Notes under the pieces: model-generated
Told to the model about the DNA's origin: nothing
Seen by the model: only the letters and a program-made list of their open reading frames with translations
The model's database searches: none
Part shown: in pieces, positions 1-12,714 of the stretch
Layout of the letters: the number at the start of each line of letters is the position of its first letter
Position numbering within the stretch: position 1 is the stretch's first letter
DNA from: Moritella sp. PE36
GTDB lineage: Bacteria; Pseudomonadota; Gammaproteobacteria; Enterobacterales; Moritellaceae
Length of the DNA: 64,000 bases
Direction of reading: 5' to 3'
Assembly (NCBI RefSeq): GCF_000170855.1
Contig: NZ_ABCQ01000001.1
Location: 186,001 to 250,000, forward strand
Translations under genes and position numbers: made by a program

Positions 1-788
1 AAGAGCTTGTAGAAGTCATTCAGGATGCAGGAAATCGCGAACTGATCGATCAAGACACCAAGGATATGATTGAAGGTGTGCTCGAAGTCTCAGGACTGAA
101 AGTACGCGACATTATGATCCCACGCTCACAGATGATTACTATCGATAAGAGTCAAAGTGTCGAAGAATTTTTACCTATCATGATTGACTCTGCGCACTCG
201 CGCTTCCCTGTTGTCAATGAAGATAAAGATCATATCGAAGGGATCTTGTTAGCCAAAGATCTGCTTAAATTTGTGTTTACTGGCGCGCCAGATAGCTTTG
301 AGCTGTCTTCTGTTTTACGCCCAGCAGTTGTTGTACCAGAAAGTAAACGTGTTGATAAACTCCTTAAAGAGTTTCGTTCTAAACGCTATCACATGGCCGT
401 TGTGGTTGATGAATTTGGTGGTGTGTCAGGCCTTGTGACCATTGAAGATATCCTTGAAGAGATCGTCGGTAATATTGAAGACGAATTCGATGAAGATGAG
501 TCGGCACAAGAAGATATCCGCCGTATTAATAAAAGTGTGTTCTCAGTGCAAGCATTAACACCCATTGATGATTTCAATGACTACTTCTCATCAACCTTTA
601 ACGATGATGAAGTGGATACCATTGGGGGGATGATTGCGCATGCATTTGGTCATTTACCAGAGCAAGGTGAGATAATTACTGTCGATGACTTCCAATTTAA
701 AGTCATTTCAGCTGACCGCCGTCGTATCATTCAGCTACAAGTGAAGATACCAGAAGCACAACAGGATCGCTTAGCGGAATCAGCTTAA
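1..788 (+). CDS. corC: CorC/HlyC family CBS-domain protein, 5' end outside window
   Basis: The reading frame is open from the first bases of the window, so the start lies upstream; about 261 codons are present and the family is usually near 290 residues. Two CBS domains are visible: the first around [11 protein letters not shown] and GILLAKDLL, the second around [25 protein letters not shown]. They are followed by an acidic linker and the C-terminal CorC_HlyC domain ([19 protein letters not shown]). The family is linked to magnesium and cobalt efflux or to membrane ion homeostasis. The gene sits directly upstream of lnt, as in many gammaproteobacteria where ybeY-corC-lnt form one operon. The identity is clear; the exact transport role is known only from the family. 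Confidence 0.95.
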   Translation, partial: ELVEVIQDAGNRELIDQDTKDMIEGVLEVSGLKVRDIMIPRSQMITIDKSQSVEEFLPIMIDSAHSRFPVVNEDKDHIEGILLAKDLLKFVFTGAPDSFELSSVLRPAVVVPESKRVDKLLKEFRSKRYHMAVVVDEFGGVSGLVTIEDILEEIVGNIEDEFDEDESAQEDIRRINKSVFSVQALTPIDDFNDYFSSTFNDDEVDTIGGMIAHAFGHLPEQGEIITVDDFQFKVISADRRRIIQLQVKIPEAQQDRLAESA

Positions 789-846
789 CCGTCTCGGTGA
801 CAGGTTACTTCGCTTGTCGCTGTAGATCGCCACAAAGGAATAACCT

Positions 847-2391
847 ATCAAATCTCTGATCCATAAAATAGGTGCGCCACTGGCTGGCGCGCTTAGCGTG
901 TTTGCTTTTGCCCCGTTTGATTACACCATTAGCTTATACGTTTCATTATTTGCCCTACTCTTTGTTATTGACAATAAATCAGCAAAACACGCAGCCGGAT
1001 ATGGTTTCTTGTGGGGACTCGGATTCTTTGTCGCAGGTCTTCATTGGATTTCAGTGAGCATCTTAGATTTTGGCGGGTTACCAGTGCCTGTTGCTGCGCT
1101 ATTAGTCGTATTATTGTGTGCTTACCTCGCTATTTATCCAGCGCTTTGTGCTTACCTAGTTAATCGGTTTGCCTCACACTCAAGCTTACTGCGCTACTTT
1201 ATTGCCTTCCCGGCAATCTGGTTAATCACCGACTGGTTACGCGGTTGGGTAATGACAGGTTTTCCTTGGTTACAATTTGGCTATAGTCAAATGGATACCC
1301 CGCTGGTTAACTACGCGCCAATACTCGGGGTTGAGGGCATTACCGCTGCCGTTTGTTTGCTCACCGCCAGTGTGTATTATGTTTATCGCGAACGTAAATT
1401 CGTCATGCCTGCAGTCGTTATTTCAGTTATCCTATTTTCGGCAATGGCATCAAAAGGCCAACAATGGACAATTCCACAACCATCAAAATCAATTGCACTC
1501 GTGCAGGGCAATACCGATCAAGCTGAAAAATGGCTACCAGAAAAACGCACCGATATCCTCAATACATATTTAACATTGAGTTTAGATAATACCGATGCCG
1601 ATATTATTATATGGCCAGAATCAGCGATCCCAGCATTGGAGTTTCAAGTTAAAAGTTATTTAGACTATGTCAGTGACTTAATGCGTCAAAGTAATACCAC
1701 CCTTATCACCGGGATCATTAATTACCAACGTGTTGACGATATTGATGAGTATTACAATGCCGTGATCGTACTCGGTCAACCCGAGCAAGAGAAGAACCAT
1801 TCTCCAGTGAATGACCGTTATTACAAAAATAAGCTGTTACCAATTGGTGAGTTCGTGCCGTTTGAAGATCTGCTAAGACCGATTGCACCGCTATTTAATT
1901 TGCCTATGTCATCATTTCAACGTGGTGGTGAACAACAGTTAAATTTAGCCGCGAGTAACGTCCACATTGCCACCGCGATTTGTTATGAAATTGCCTTTAA
2001 CCAAACCTTAGTAAAGACGGTTACGCCAGATACCGGCTTCATTTTAACCGTGAGTAACGATGCTTGGTTTGGGACTTCAATTGGCCCCGATCAACATTTA
2101 GAAATAGCCCGGATGCGTGCCTTTGAATTTCAACGTCCGGTCATTCGTAGTACCAATACCGGTATCACCGCAATTTATGATGCCCAAGGGCAAGAGGTGG
2201 GCCGGATAGCCCAATTCGAAAAAGCGGTGTTACGTGCACAAGTAACGCCTTACGAAGGGACAACGCCTTTTAATCGTTATGGCAATACACCGTTATTGAT
2301 ATTGGCGTTTTTATTATCAGCAAGTGTAGTAGGTCATTATTTATTCACCAAGAAAACACATGCTAACAATCAGGTTAAAACCTCGCTATAA
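847..2391 (+). CDS. lnt: Apolipoprotein N-acyltransferase, probably with a non-ATG start
   Basis: Lnt adds the third acyl chain to the N-terminal cysteine of lipoproteins in the inner membrane. The N-terminal third is a set of hydrophobic segments and the rest is a nitrilase-like domain. With the start chosen here the catalytic triad is Glu258 (WPESAIP), Lys329 (YYKNKLLPIGEF) and Cys379 (AICYEIAF), close to E. coli Glu267/Lys335/Cys387. No ATG lies in frame between the stop at 841 and the conserved AFAPFDY segment. A GTG at 898 would remove part of the first membrane helix. An AAAGGA at 834-839 sits 7 bases before ATC 847, which gives 514 residues, close to the 512 of E. coli. The start codon is therefore an inference; the gene identity is not in doubt. 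Confidence 0.93.
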   Translation: MKSLIHKIGAPLAGALSVFAFAPFDYTISLYVSLFALLFVIDNKSAKHAAGYGFLWGLGFFVAGLHWISVSILDFGGLPVPVAALLVVLLCAYLAIYPALCAYLVNRFASHSSLLRYFIAFPAIWLITDWLRGWVMTGFPWLQFGYSQMDTPLVNYAPILGVEGITAAVCLLTASVYYVYRERKFVMPAVVISVILFSAMASKGQQWTIPQPSKSIALVQGNTDQAEKWLPEKRTDILNTYLTLSLDNTDADIIIWPESAIPALEFQVKSYLDYVSDLMRQSNTTLITGIINYQRVDDIDEYYNAVIVLGQPEQEKNHSPVNDRYYKNKLLPIGEFVPFEDLLRPIAPLFNLPMSSFQRGGEQQLNLAASNVHIATAICYEIAFNQTLVKTVTPDTGFILTVSNDAWFGTSIGPDQHLEIARMRAFEFQRPVIRSTNTGITAIYDAQGQEVGRIAQFEKAVLRAQVTPYEGTTPFNRYGNTPLLILAFLLSASVVGHYLFTKKTHANNQVKTSL

Positions 2392-2417
2392 ATAACAGAA
2401 AAAATAACCAAGCAATA

Positions 2418-2446
2418 AAAATGGCACTTTTAAAGTGCCATTTTTA
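2418..2446. terminator. Bidirectional Rho-independent terminator after lnt
   Basis: A near-perfect palindrome with the arms ATGGCACTTT and AAAGTGCCAT is flanked by A and T runs. It lies between the convergent lnt and SirB2-like genes and can serve both strands. Confidence 0.85.
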
Positions 2447-2483
2447 TAATTCAAATTTATCGCTATGCTCGTCTATGCAATAT

Positions 2484-2858
2484 TTAGATAAACAATGCGA
2501 CTTTTGTTTTCGCAATGTAGAAGATAGTAACAAAAAATACCATGGTGACAGCGATACAGAATTGCCGTACTTTTAAATTCATCTGCGGCTTAAACGCTAA
2601 CATCGCAAAACCGACATAAACAAATAACAGCACAAATTTCTCGGTTACCCAAGCATCAACAAATGGATATTGATTGATCGTCACACACAACGCGAAACCA
2701 GATAAAATCAGCACTAAGTTCAACACCTTGTGGATCTTAAACAGGATCACATTATTGATATATTCAGAACCTTTAATCGCCCAAAATGTACGTAATGCAA
2801 AACTTAACAAGCTAATCAACAATAAAGCTAAATGCGCTTTCAGCAATAATGGATACAT
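2484..2858 (-). CDS. SirB2-like integral membrane protein
   Basis: A 124-residue protein with four predicted hydrophobic segments, beginning MYPLLLKAHLALLLISLLSF. Length, membrane layout and the phrase FKIHKVLNLVLILSGFALC fit the SirB/YchQ family (about 130 residues), named after a Salmonella invasion-gene locus but of unknown biochemical role. An upstream in-frame start would add 29 polar residues that the family lacks, so I chose the internal methionine. The gene stands alone, convergent with lnt. Confidence is good for the family; no function can be read from the sequence. Confidence 0.75.
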   Translation of the reverse strand: MYPLLLKAHLALLLISLLSFALRTFWAIKGSEYINNVILFKIHKVLNLVLILSGFALCVTINQYPFVDAWVTEKFVLLFVYVGFAMLAFKPQMNLKVRQFCIAVTMVFFVTIFYIAKTKVALFI

Positions 2859-3071
2859 AATAATTCCGTTAAAAGAATATAAATAAGGCTTGTTATCATA
2901 ACTGGCAATGAAAACGCTGTGTTGATACAGATCATCAATTAACAATAGCGTAACAATTTAGACTATATACTCTTGCTCCGCAAACCATATACTCTTACCC
3001 TACAAATCGGTAAACTAACGAAACTATATATAGCTAAACAAACACGACTATCTAGCCAAGAGAGATGAGCA

Positions 3072-3701
3072 ATGCAAGTTAAAGTCATTCCAGTTACGCC
3101 TTTTGAACAAAACTGCAGTTTATTAATCTGCCCTGAAACCAACAAAGCCGCGATTGTTGATCCCGGTGGTGACATTGACAAGATTATTAGCCAAGTAAAG
3201 CAACACGGTGTAGAAGTAGAAAAGATCTTTCTAACTCATGCTCATATTGATCACGTTGGCGGCACTGAAGCGCTTGCAGCTGCATTAAACGTAACGATTG
3301 AAGGCCCACATATTGCAGATAAGTTTTGGTTAGACAAACTACCCATGCAAGGTCAGATGTTCGGCTTTCCAGAAGTACCACCGTTTGAACCACAACGCTG
3401 GTTAGAACACGGCGATATCATTACATTTGGTAATCAACAATTAACCGCGCTACATACTCCAGGGCATACACCGGGGCACGTGGTATTTAATCACGTAGCA
3501 ACGAAACAAGTGATTGTTGGGGATGTATTATTCAATGGCTCTGTTGGTCGCACTGACTTCCCACAAGGGTGCTTTAATACGTTGATGACAGCGATCAAAG
3601 GCCAGTTGTGGACATTACCAGAAGAAACCGTATTCTTCCCGGGTCACGGACCTACGTCGACTATCGGTCATGAAAAAAGAACCAATCCGCACGTGAGATA
3701 G
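3072..3701 (+). CDS. Metallo-beta-lactamase-fold hydrolase, GloC/YcbL type (glyoxalase II-like)
   Basis: A 209-residue protein of the metallo-beta-lactamase fold. The zinc motif THAHIDHVGG lies near residues 55-64; further ligands are in LHTPGHTPGHV, the aspartate of VGDVLFNGSVGRTDFP, and the histidine of FFPGHGPTSTIGHEKRTNP. The short length and lack of the long C-terminal substrate domain match YcbL/GloC, a type II glyoxalase that hydrolyses S-lactoylglutathione, rather than GloB (about 250 residues). The start is preceded by the purine-rich AAGAGATGAGC. It is a single gene followed by its own terminator. The fold is certain; the substrate is inferred from the family. Confidence 0.88.
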   Translation: MQVKVIPVTPFEQNCSLLICPETNKAAIVDPGGDIDKIISQVKQHGVEVEKIFLTHAHIDHVGGTEALAAALNVTIEGPHIADKFWLDKLPMQGQMFGFPEVPPFEPQRWLEHGDIITFGNQQLTALHTPGHTPGHVVFNHVATKQVIVGDVLFNGSVGRTDFPQGCFNTLMTAIKGQLWTLPEETVFFPGHGPTSTIGHEKRTNPHVR

Positions 3702-3743
3702 TGGATTGACTGAAGGCACCTATAGCCTTTGAACACGATATTT

Positions 3744-3779
3744 AAGCCCAACTATATTCAAATATACTTGGGCTTTTTT
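3744..3779 (+). terminator. Rho-independent terminator after the MBL-fold gene
   Basis: The stem pairs AAGCCCAA with TTGGGCTT, and an inner TATATT/AATATA pairing extends it. A run of six T follows. Confidence 0.85.
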
Positions 3780-3853
3780 CTATCTCAAATTTCAGGCACA
3801 AAAAAAACCTCTATTTCTAATAAAAAGTTTTCGATTCAGGCTTTCGTTGTTGT

Positions 3854-3962
3854 TGGCAAAGAGAAAGAGCGGACCGCTATCTATAAAGCACAACCCGCGG
3901 CACCAGGCGTGACAGACCGCTTGTCTTTATATAAAGAGTCTAACCAACTGAACTACCGCTCC
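3854..3962 (-). pseudogene. Decayed tRNA-Asp copy A
   Basis: The 5' half GGAGCGGTAGTTCAGTTGGT is intact and tRNA-Asp-like, and the anticodon loop CTGTCAC is kept. A segment holding the palindrome TCTTTATATAAAGA is inserted before the anticodon stem, the T arm is destroyed, and an 8-9 base CTTTCTCTT-like insertion splits the acceptor 3' strand from its terminal GCCA. The total of 109 bases against 77 for the real gene makes a working tRNA unlikely. Confidence 0.8.
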
Positions 3963-4002
3963 ACGCAATCTGTTCGGTACTTTATCACTGAATTTCAGGC
4001 AC

Positions 4003-4032
4003 AAAAAAAGCCTGAATCTTTCGATTCAGGCT
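4003..4032 (-). terminator. Terminator after decayed tRNA-Asp copy B
   Basis: The hairpin AGCCTGAATC-GAAA-GATTCAGGCT is followed, on the minus strand, by a run of seven T. It is identical to the terminator after the real tRNA-Asp. Confidence 0.85.
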
Positions 4033-4044
4033 TTCGTTGTTTGT

Positions 4045-4153
4045 TGGCAAAGAGAAAGAGCGGACGGCTATCTATAAACCACAACCCGCGACACCAGGCG
4101 TGACAGACCGCTTGTCTTTATATAAAGAGTCTAACCAACTGAACTACCGCTCC
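4045..4153 (-). pseudogene. Decayed tRNA-Asp copy B
   Basis: Same structure and length (109 bases) as copy A, from which it differs at only a few positions in the T-arm region. It has the intact 5' half, the retained GTC anticodon loop, the same TCTTTATATAAAGA-containing insertion and the same split acceptor strand. Because the two copies share the same damage, the decay came before their duplication, or conversion keeps them alike. Confidence 0.8.
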
Positions 4154-4191
4154 ACGCAATCTGTTCGGTACTTTATCACTGAATTTCAGGC

Positions 4192-4223
4192 ACAAAAAAA
4201 GCCTGAATCTTTCGATTCAGGCT
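4192..4223 (-). terminator. Terminator of the rRNA operon after tRNA-Asp
   Basis: A ten-base-pair stem AGCCTGAATC/GATTCAGGCT with a GAAA loop and an uninterrupted T run on the minus strand. It lies about 10 bases past the CCA end of tRNA-Asp. Confidence 0.9.
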
Positions 4224-4234
4224 TTCGTTGTTGT

Positions 4235-4311
4235 TGGCGGAGTGGACGGGACTCGAACCCGCGACCCCCGGCGTGACAGGCCGGTATTCTAACCAACTGA
4301 ACTACCACTCC
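4235..4311 (-). tRNA. tRNA-Asp (anticodon GTC)
   Basis: A 77-base cloverleaf with encoded CCA: acceptor GGAGTGG pairing with CCACTCC, D arm AGTTCAGTTGGTTAGA, anticodon loop CTGTCAC in a GC-rich stem, variable loop and T arm with GGTTCGAGTCC. It is the distal gene of the rRNA operon, 57 bases past the 5S gene. Confidence 0.96.
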
Positions 4312-4368
4312 GCACAATCTGTGCTGATAAATATCAGTCTAAATTTTGTGTCTTTCGACATTGTTTGG

Positions 4369-4487
4369 CGCTTGGCGATGCCCTACTCTCACATGGGGAA
4401 ACCCCACACTACCATCGGCGTTATTACGTTTCACTACTGAGTTCGGAATGGAGTCAGGTGGTACCGCAACACTATGGTCACCAAGCA
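4369..4487 (-). rRNA. 5S ribosomal RNA
   Basis: About 119 bases beginning TGCTTGGTGACCATAG on the minus strand, with the conserved CCGAACTCAGTAGTGAAACG and GATGGTAGTGTGGGG segments, and ends that pair (TGCTTGG with CCAAGCG). Ends are exact to within a few bases. Confidence 0.95.
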
Positions 4488-4620
4488 AATCTGGTTTGCT
4501 TTCTATATAGAAACTTACGTTTCATTTTAATTTGAAAAGCTATAAATAAAGAAGTCTTTAAAACATAAAGTGTTCAATCAATTCTTAAGTCAAATTTCAA
4601 TTAATCATACTTTAATTTGT

Positions 4621-7514
<2,894 letters not shown>

Positions 7515-7655
7515 ATACAATCTAAAGTCGACCGTACAATTGAAATAACTAGGTATTATCTAGTTTTTTTCGCCTCAAGAATACTCAAGAACACTCTATT
7601 GTTATTACCAAAGTAATAACGTGTTTTAAGAACTTCTTTATTTATTCAGCTTTCC

Positions 7656-7672
7656 AAATTTTTAAAGAGCAA
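7656..7672 (-). promoter_or_regulatory. Spacer boxA antitermination site before 23S
   Basis: TTGCTCTTTAAAAATTT on the minus strand, in the tRNA-Glu to 23S spacer, matches the boxA core TGCTCTTTA that recruits the Nus antitermination complex. The rest of the 7515-7735 spacer is AT-rich and holds no other gene. Confidence 0.75.
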
Positions 7673-7735
7673 TTTGCTAAAAAGCAAAGATAAGCATTAA
7701 GCTGCTTAGCTTTGATTTTTAATCAGAAAGAAAAG

Positions 7736-7811
7736 TGGTATCCCGTACGAGATTTGAACTCGTGTTACCGCCGTGAAAGGGCGGTGTCCTAGGCCTCTAG
7801 ACGAACAGGAC
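7736..7811 (-). tRNA. tRNA-Glu (anticodon TTC) in the 16S-23S spacer
   Basis: A 76-base cloverleaf with encoded CCA. The anticodon loop CTTTCAC (anticodon TTC) lies in a CCGCC/GGCGG stem, and the T arm contains the GTTCAAATC segment. The acceptor GTCCTGT pairs with ACGGGAT, leaving a G-U pair at position 1:72 and a second wobble at 5:68; the discriminator is A. It is the only tRNA in this spacer. Confidence 0.95.
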
Positions 7812-7931
7812 ACTATTTACTTTCTACGTTTGGATTTCATCCCAACCGTTGTCTTATTTACATAAGACGTGCAATTTAATTTTCTATTCAAGCAATTTGT
7901 GTGGGCACTTACAAAAATTAACAACTTTACG

Positions 7932-9473
<1,542 letters not shown>

Positions 9474-9654
9474 AAGTTTTTGACTAATTGCCTAAGCAAT
9501 TAAGTCGGCTCAATGAATTCTGTACTTCAACAATAAAACCGAAGTTCTATTGTTTATAAAACCAAATCTTTCGATTTAATTTAATGTTCACAATTACATT
9601 GATATAATATTTGGTCATTATATCTCTGCAAGTGCTCACACAGATTGCTTGAAT

Positions 9655-9670
9655 AAATTGTTAAAGAGCA
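9655..9670 (-). promoter_or_regulatory. rRNA leader boxA
   Basis: TGCTCTTTAACAATTT on the minus strand is an exact boxA antitermination element, about 180 bases upstream of the 16S 5' end. Confidence 0.85.
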
Positions 9671-9703
9671 TACTGAGCGGCTGTTGCCGTGTCAGTGGGA
9701 GCG

Positions 9704-9732
9704 ATTATAGAGATCTAGGTTATATTGGCAAG
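9704..9732 (-). promoter_or_regulatory. rRNA operon promoter P1
   Basis: On the minus strand, -35 CTTGCC, a 17-base spacer and a consensus -10 TATAAT, followed by a GC-rich CGCTCCC discriminator, the usual mark of stringent-controlled rRNA promoters. AT-rich sequence with A and T tracts upstream (9735-9800) would suit an UP element and Fis sites. The rest of 9474-9820 holds the leader and no gene. Confidence 0.85.
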
Positions 9733-10002
9733 CGTTTCACTAAAATTGATGACAGTTTTATTAAATTCGACTAAAAAACGTTCAAAAAGCGCTATTTTAA
9801 GACTTTTAGCTAGTGAATAATGGCAATAACCGTCTTTATAAGGAACACAATCCCCGTTCATCACCGAATACAGCGCCATATAATGGTAGATATAATGCTT
9901 AATCTACGTAATTACTCCAAACAGAGAGAAACAACATCAGATTCATATAACTGTCATCTTATCCTTTTACACTGCAGTGCATTAACAGCTCAGCTTATCA
10001 GG

Positions 10003-11940
10003 ATGATGACCTTGCGTATCACTACCTTTTCTCGGATCAGTTCACTTACTTTAATCTGCCTATCGCTCTTAATGACTTATACCCTTTATAGGAGCCACCA
10101 GCAGCTCAATCACCTTGATCAACAAAATTCCAGGTTTGCGAAAATGAAAGAGCAAGTCACCATTAAGCTCAATCATTCAATCTCAGATTATTTACAACAA
10201 GGTAATGCCGCTGATTTACAACAAGCCGAACACGTCATCACCCAACTTATCAATTCTCTCGAGCAACTTGCCAGCGCCATTGATACCAATGCATTAAGCA
10301 ACGAGCTCAATCAATTTGCCACCCTGGTTGAAGGGCCATTGCGGTCATCAGGTAAATTTGCGTCCGACAATTTTCAACTTCTGAATTTCAATGAAAAAGA
10401 GCTTGCTGATAACTTATCGCTATTAAAGCGCCAGTTATTACAAAATGACATACCATTGCGCCAACAAGATTTAATTCTGATCAGTGATATCCAAGCCAGC
10501 CTTGCGCATTTAACTAACCAACGCCAGCGCTACTTTAACCAATTACAAGCATCACAATGGCAAGAGCTGTTATTAGTAGTAAAAGAAACAGCACTGCTTA
10601 TGACAAAGCTTGCGCAATTTACGCACTATGACAGCAGTCACGAACTTGTGATTGAAGATGATAACTTTTTAAACGACGAAGAAGATGAAGAGACTATTTT
10701 GATTGTTGATATCACTAATGAGCTCAGCAACCTTATTAGTCGCTATCCAAAAGAATTACTCAATACCAAAACAGTGCTTTCTAAACAAAGTGATAATCAA
10801 CAACGGGTATTAACCGCAATCAGTAATATTCAAGCTGCTATCTTAGCACTCGAAAAACCCGTTAATGATTATGCCAAAAGCCAAAGACAAAATACCTATT
10901 TATATCTTGCCGCTATCGCACTGTGCTTGATCTTATTTGGCATCGGATTATTTTATGCCGAGAAGTATTGGGTCGTAAAGCCGCTAAACAAATTAGACAA
11001 AGCCCTCGCCTCTTTAGTTGAAACGAATACGCGTGAACGCCTCACCTTTGCCGACAACAAAAGTGAAATTGGTTTAATCGCTCTGCACTTTAATCAACTA
11101 CTCGATAACGTAAAGCAAGAACAGCTCACCAAACTGACGCAAGTCGAACAAGTCACCCAAGCGTTAAACTTACTGCAAGATGATTTTCAATCCATTAGCC
11201 AATACTCACAAGCAAGCAGTGGTACCATCGATGATATTAGCCATGGTGTATCGGCGATTAATGCCTTAGCACAACAAATCGACACCGAAACTCAGTCGGT
11301 ACATGACTTAACGCAGCAAACTAATCAACAAATGCATAAAGCCGCGACTCAGATCACCGACTTCAGCTTAGCAACTGAGCAGACCAAACAAGCAGGCGCC
11401 GACAGCTTAAAAGCCATTAAAACCTTAAATACCAACATGGAAAATGTCGAAACCATTGTGGCCTCTATCCATCATATCGCCGATCAAACCAATTTATTGG
11501 CACTTAACGCGGCCATTGAAGCGGCACGAGCAGGTGAAAAAGGCCGTGGTTTTGCAGTCGTCGCGGATGAAGTACGCAATTTATCGAAAAAGACGCAACA
11601 GGCGCTTGAACAAATCAGTAACTTTCTCACTCAGCTAAATAGTTCAAGTAAATCACTAGAACAAGAAATTGATCATATCGCCGAGCGTTGCCAACAGCAG
11701 CTCGACAATGCGCAAGAGATGCACAAACAAATTAATAGCGTCATTCAACAATCAGAGCAATCACAACAAAACGCGGCAAATAGTAGTCACAATACTCGCC
11801 AGCAAGTCGGTTATATTAAAGTGGTTAATGATCAAATGCAGGCGCTGCAAAATCACAGTGAAGATACCCGCCATAAAACCCAATCAGCACAACAACAGGT
11901 ATCCACACAAGTGCAGCAAATATTAACTATCTTTGCCTAA
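10003..11940 (+). CDS. Methyl-accepting chemotaxis-type receptor
   Basis: A membrane chemoreceptor of about 645 residues from the start chosen here. A first membrane helix (residues 12-31, [19 protein letters not shown]) precedes a long helical periplasmic domain with an acidic patch ([13 protein letters not shown]). The second helix is near residues 296-318 ([20 protein letters not shown]), then a HAMP linker and a signalling domain with the hairpin tip [20 protein letters not shown] and [18 protein letters not shown]. There is no C-terminal CheR-tethering pentapeptide. The frame is open 61 codons further upstream, but that extension has no domain or signal-peptide look; none of the possible starts has a good ribosome site. 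The ligand is unknown. No other chemotaxis gene is near. Confidence 0.88.
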   Translation: MMTLRITTFSRISSLTLICLSLLMTYTLYRSHQQLNHLDQQNSRFAKMKEQVTIKLNHSISDYLQQGNAADLQQAEHVITQLINSLEQLASAIDTNALSNELNQFATLVEGPLRSSGKFASDNFQLLNFNEKELADNLSLLKRQLLQNDIPLRQQDLILISDIQASLAHLTNQRQRYFNQLQASQWQELLLVVKETALLMTKLAQFTHYDSSHELVIEDDNFLNDEEDEETILIVDITNELSNLISRYPKELLNTKTVLSKQSDNQQRVLTAISNIQAAILALEKPVNDYAKSQRQNTYLYLAAIALCLILFGIGLFYAEKYWVVKPLNKLDKALASLVETNTRERLTFADNKSEIGLIALHFNQLLDNVKQEQLTKLTQVEQVTQALNLLQDDFQSISQYSQASSGTIDDISHGVSAINALAQQIDTETQSVHDLTQQTNQQMHKAATQITDFSLATEQTKQAGADSLKAIKTLNTNMENVETIVASIHHIADQTNLLALNAAIEAARAGEKGRGFAVVADEVRNLSKKTQQALEQISNFLTQLNSSSKSLEQEIDHIAERCQQQLDNAQEMHKQINSVIQQSEQSQQNAANSSHNTRQQVGYIKVVNDQMQALQNHSEDTRHKTQSAQQQVSTQVQQILTIFA

Positions 11941-11960
11941 ACTAGACCTAAACCTAAAAA

Positions 11961-12497
11961 TTAGAAACTTGAGCTAGGAGTATCGAGAAATGCCAGTTCT
12001 TCGACTGTCGATTCTCGACCTAAAATAGTATTACGATGCGGATAACGGCCAAACTGTTCGATAATCGCTTGATGTTGCAATTCAAAATCCAGGTTAGTTT
12101 GAATATCATTTCCTTGATATAAAAATACCGCTTGCTGATGGATTACTGCCGATTCGCTGTGCATAAAAGGCAAATAAAGAAAACTACATTGCAGCTGCGA
12201 GAGTTCTTTATCTGCACCAAAAGCTATCGCCTCCAGGGCAAGTACTAACGCCATATTGTCATAAAAAAATGCGCGCGGTGTATCACGGAACATGTTTCGC
12301 GAAAATTGATCCAAAATGATAATTTCAGCTAACCGCCCTTCCGCACTGCGACGCCAATGGAATAATTCCCCCGCAACAGCACGCTGATGTAATTCACTAA
12401 AACGAGTGATAATTGTCTGATCAAACTCGCTATCTTTAATCCACCACTTGGCTGGGTTAATGTCTTCAAACCAAAACTTAATCACGTCTTTATACAT
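11961..12497 (-). CDS. DUF924 family protein
   Basis: A 178-residue soluble protein with the family's typical stretches: FWFEDINPAKWWIKD at the N-terminus, GRLAEIIILDQFSRNMFRDTPRAF in the middle, and HQAIIEQFGRYPHRNTILGR near the C-terminus. The family is widespread in proteobacteria, has a TPR-like helical fold and no established function. It is convergent with the chemoreceptor gene with only 20 bases between them. Full length for the family. Confidence 0.85.
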   Translation of the reverse strand: MYKDVIKFWFEDINPAKWWIKDSEFDQTIITRFSELHQRAVAGELFHWRRSAEGRLAEIIILDQFSRNMFRDTPRAFFYDNMALVLALEAIAFGADKELSQLQCSFLYLPFMHSESAVIHQQAVFLYQGNDIQTNLDFELQHQAIIEQFGRYPHRNTILGRESTVEELAFLDTPSSSF

Positions 12498-12661
12498 AGC
12501 TAAAATCCATCTCCTATGATCTCACCAATTGAGTATAGGTTAACGTGAAACACAGAGCCCACTCTATAATTTAACGCAGATCTCAAATTTCATATTTATG
12601 TGCAATATTCTTATGTCTTTGTAGCGAATTATACAGTGCAGGTCTAAAGACTACATTGACG

Positions 12662-12694
12662 AAAAAAACCGTGAACCCAAGGCACACAGTTTTT
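12662..12694 (-). terminator. Terminator after the YiaV-type gene
   Basis: On the minus strand the stem AAAACTGTG/CACGGTTTT (one G-U pair) encloses a 13-base loop and is followed by a T run. It lies 20 bases past the stop of the membrane fusion gene. The remainder of 12498-12661 shows no gene. Confidence 0.75.
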
Positions 12695-12714
12695 ATACGC
12701 ATTAAGCAGGTTCA

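Larger units (their letters stand above)
3788..4234 (-). repeat. Tandem block of about 191 bp units: decayed tRNA-Asp plus terminator
   Basis: Downstream of the rRNA operon's tRNA-Asp, a unit made of a tRNA-Asp-like stretch and a terminator hairpin is repeated. The tRNA-like 3' ends lie at 3854, 4045 and (real gene) 4235, giving spacings of 191 and 190 bases. The upstream flank GAACAGATTG is shared by both decayed copies and resembles the AGCACAGATTG before the real tRNA. The two decayed copies are nearly identical to each other but differ strongly from the working tRNA. No protein-coding gene is supported here; the open frames that cross it are by-products of the repeat. Confidence 0.85.

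Noticed and set aside
872-1057. A 61-residue frame with a GTG start before lnt
   Set aside because: It overlaps the N-terminal membrane helix region of lnt in another frame and has no homologue I know.
3729-4440. Open frames of 70-124 residues across the tRNA-like repeats
   Set aside because: They run through a tRNA gene, decayed tRNA copies and terminator hairpins, and repeat the same peptide because the DNA is repeated.
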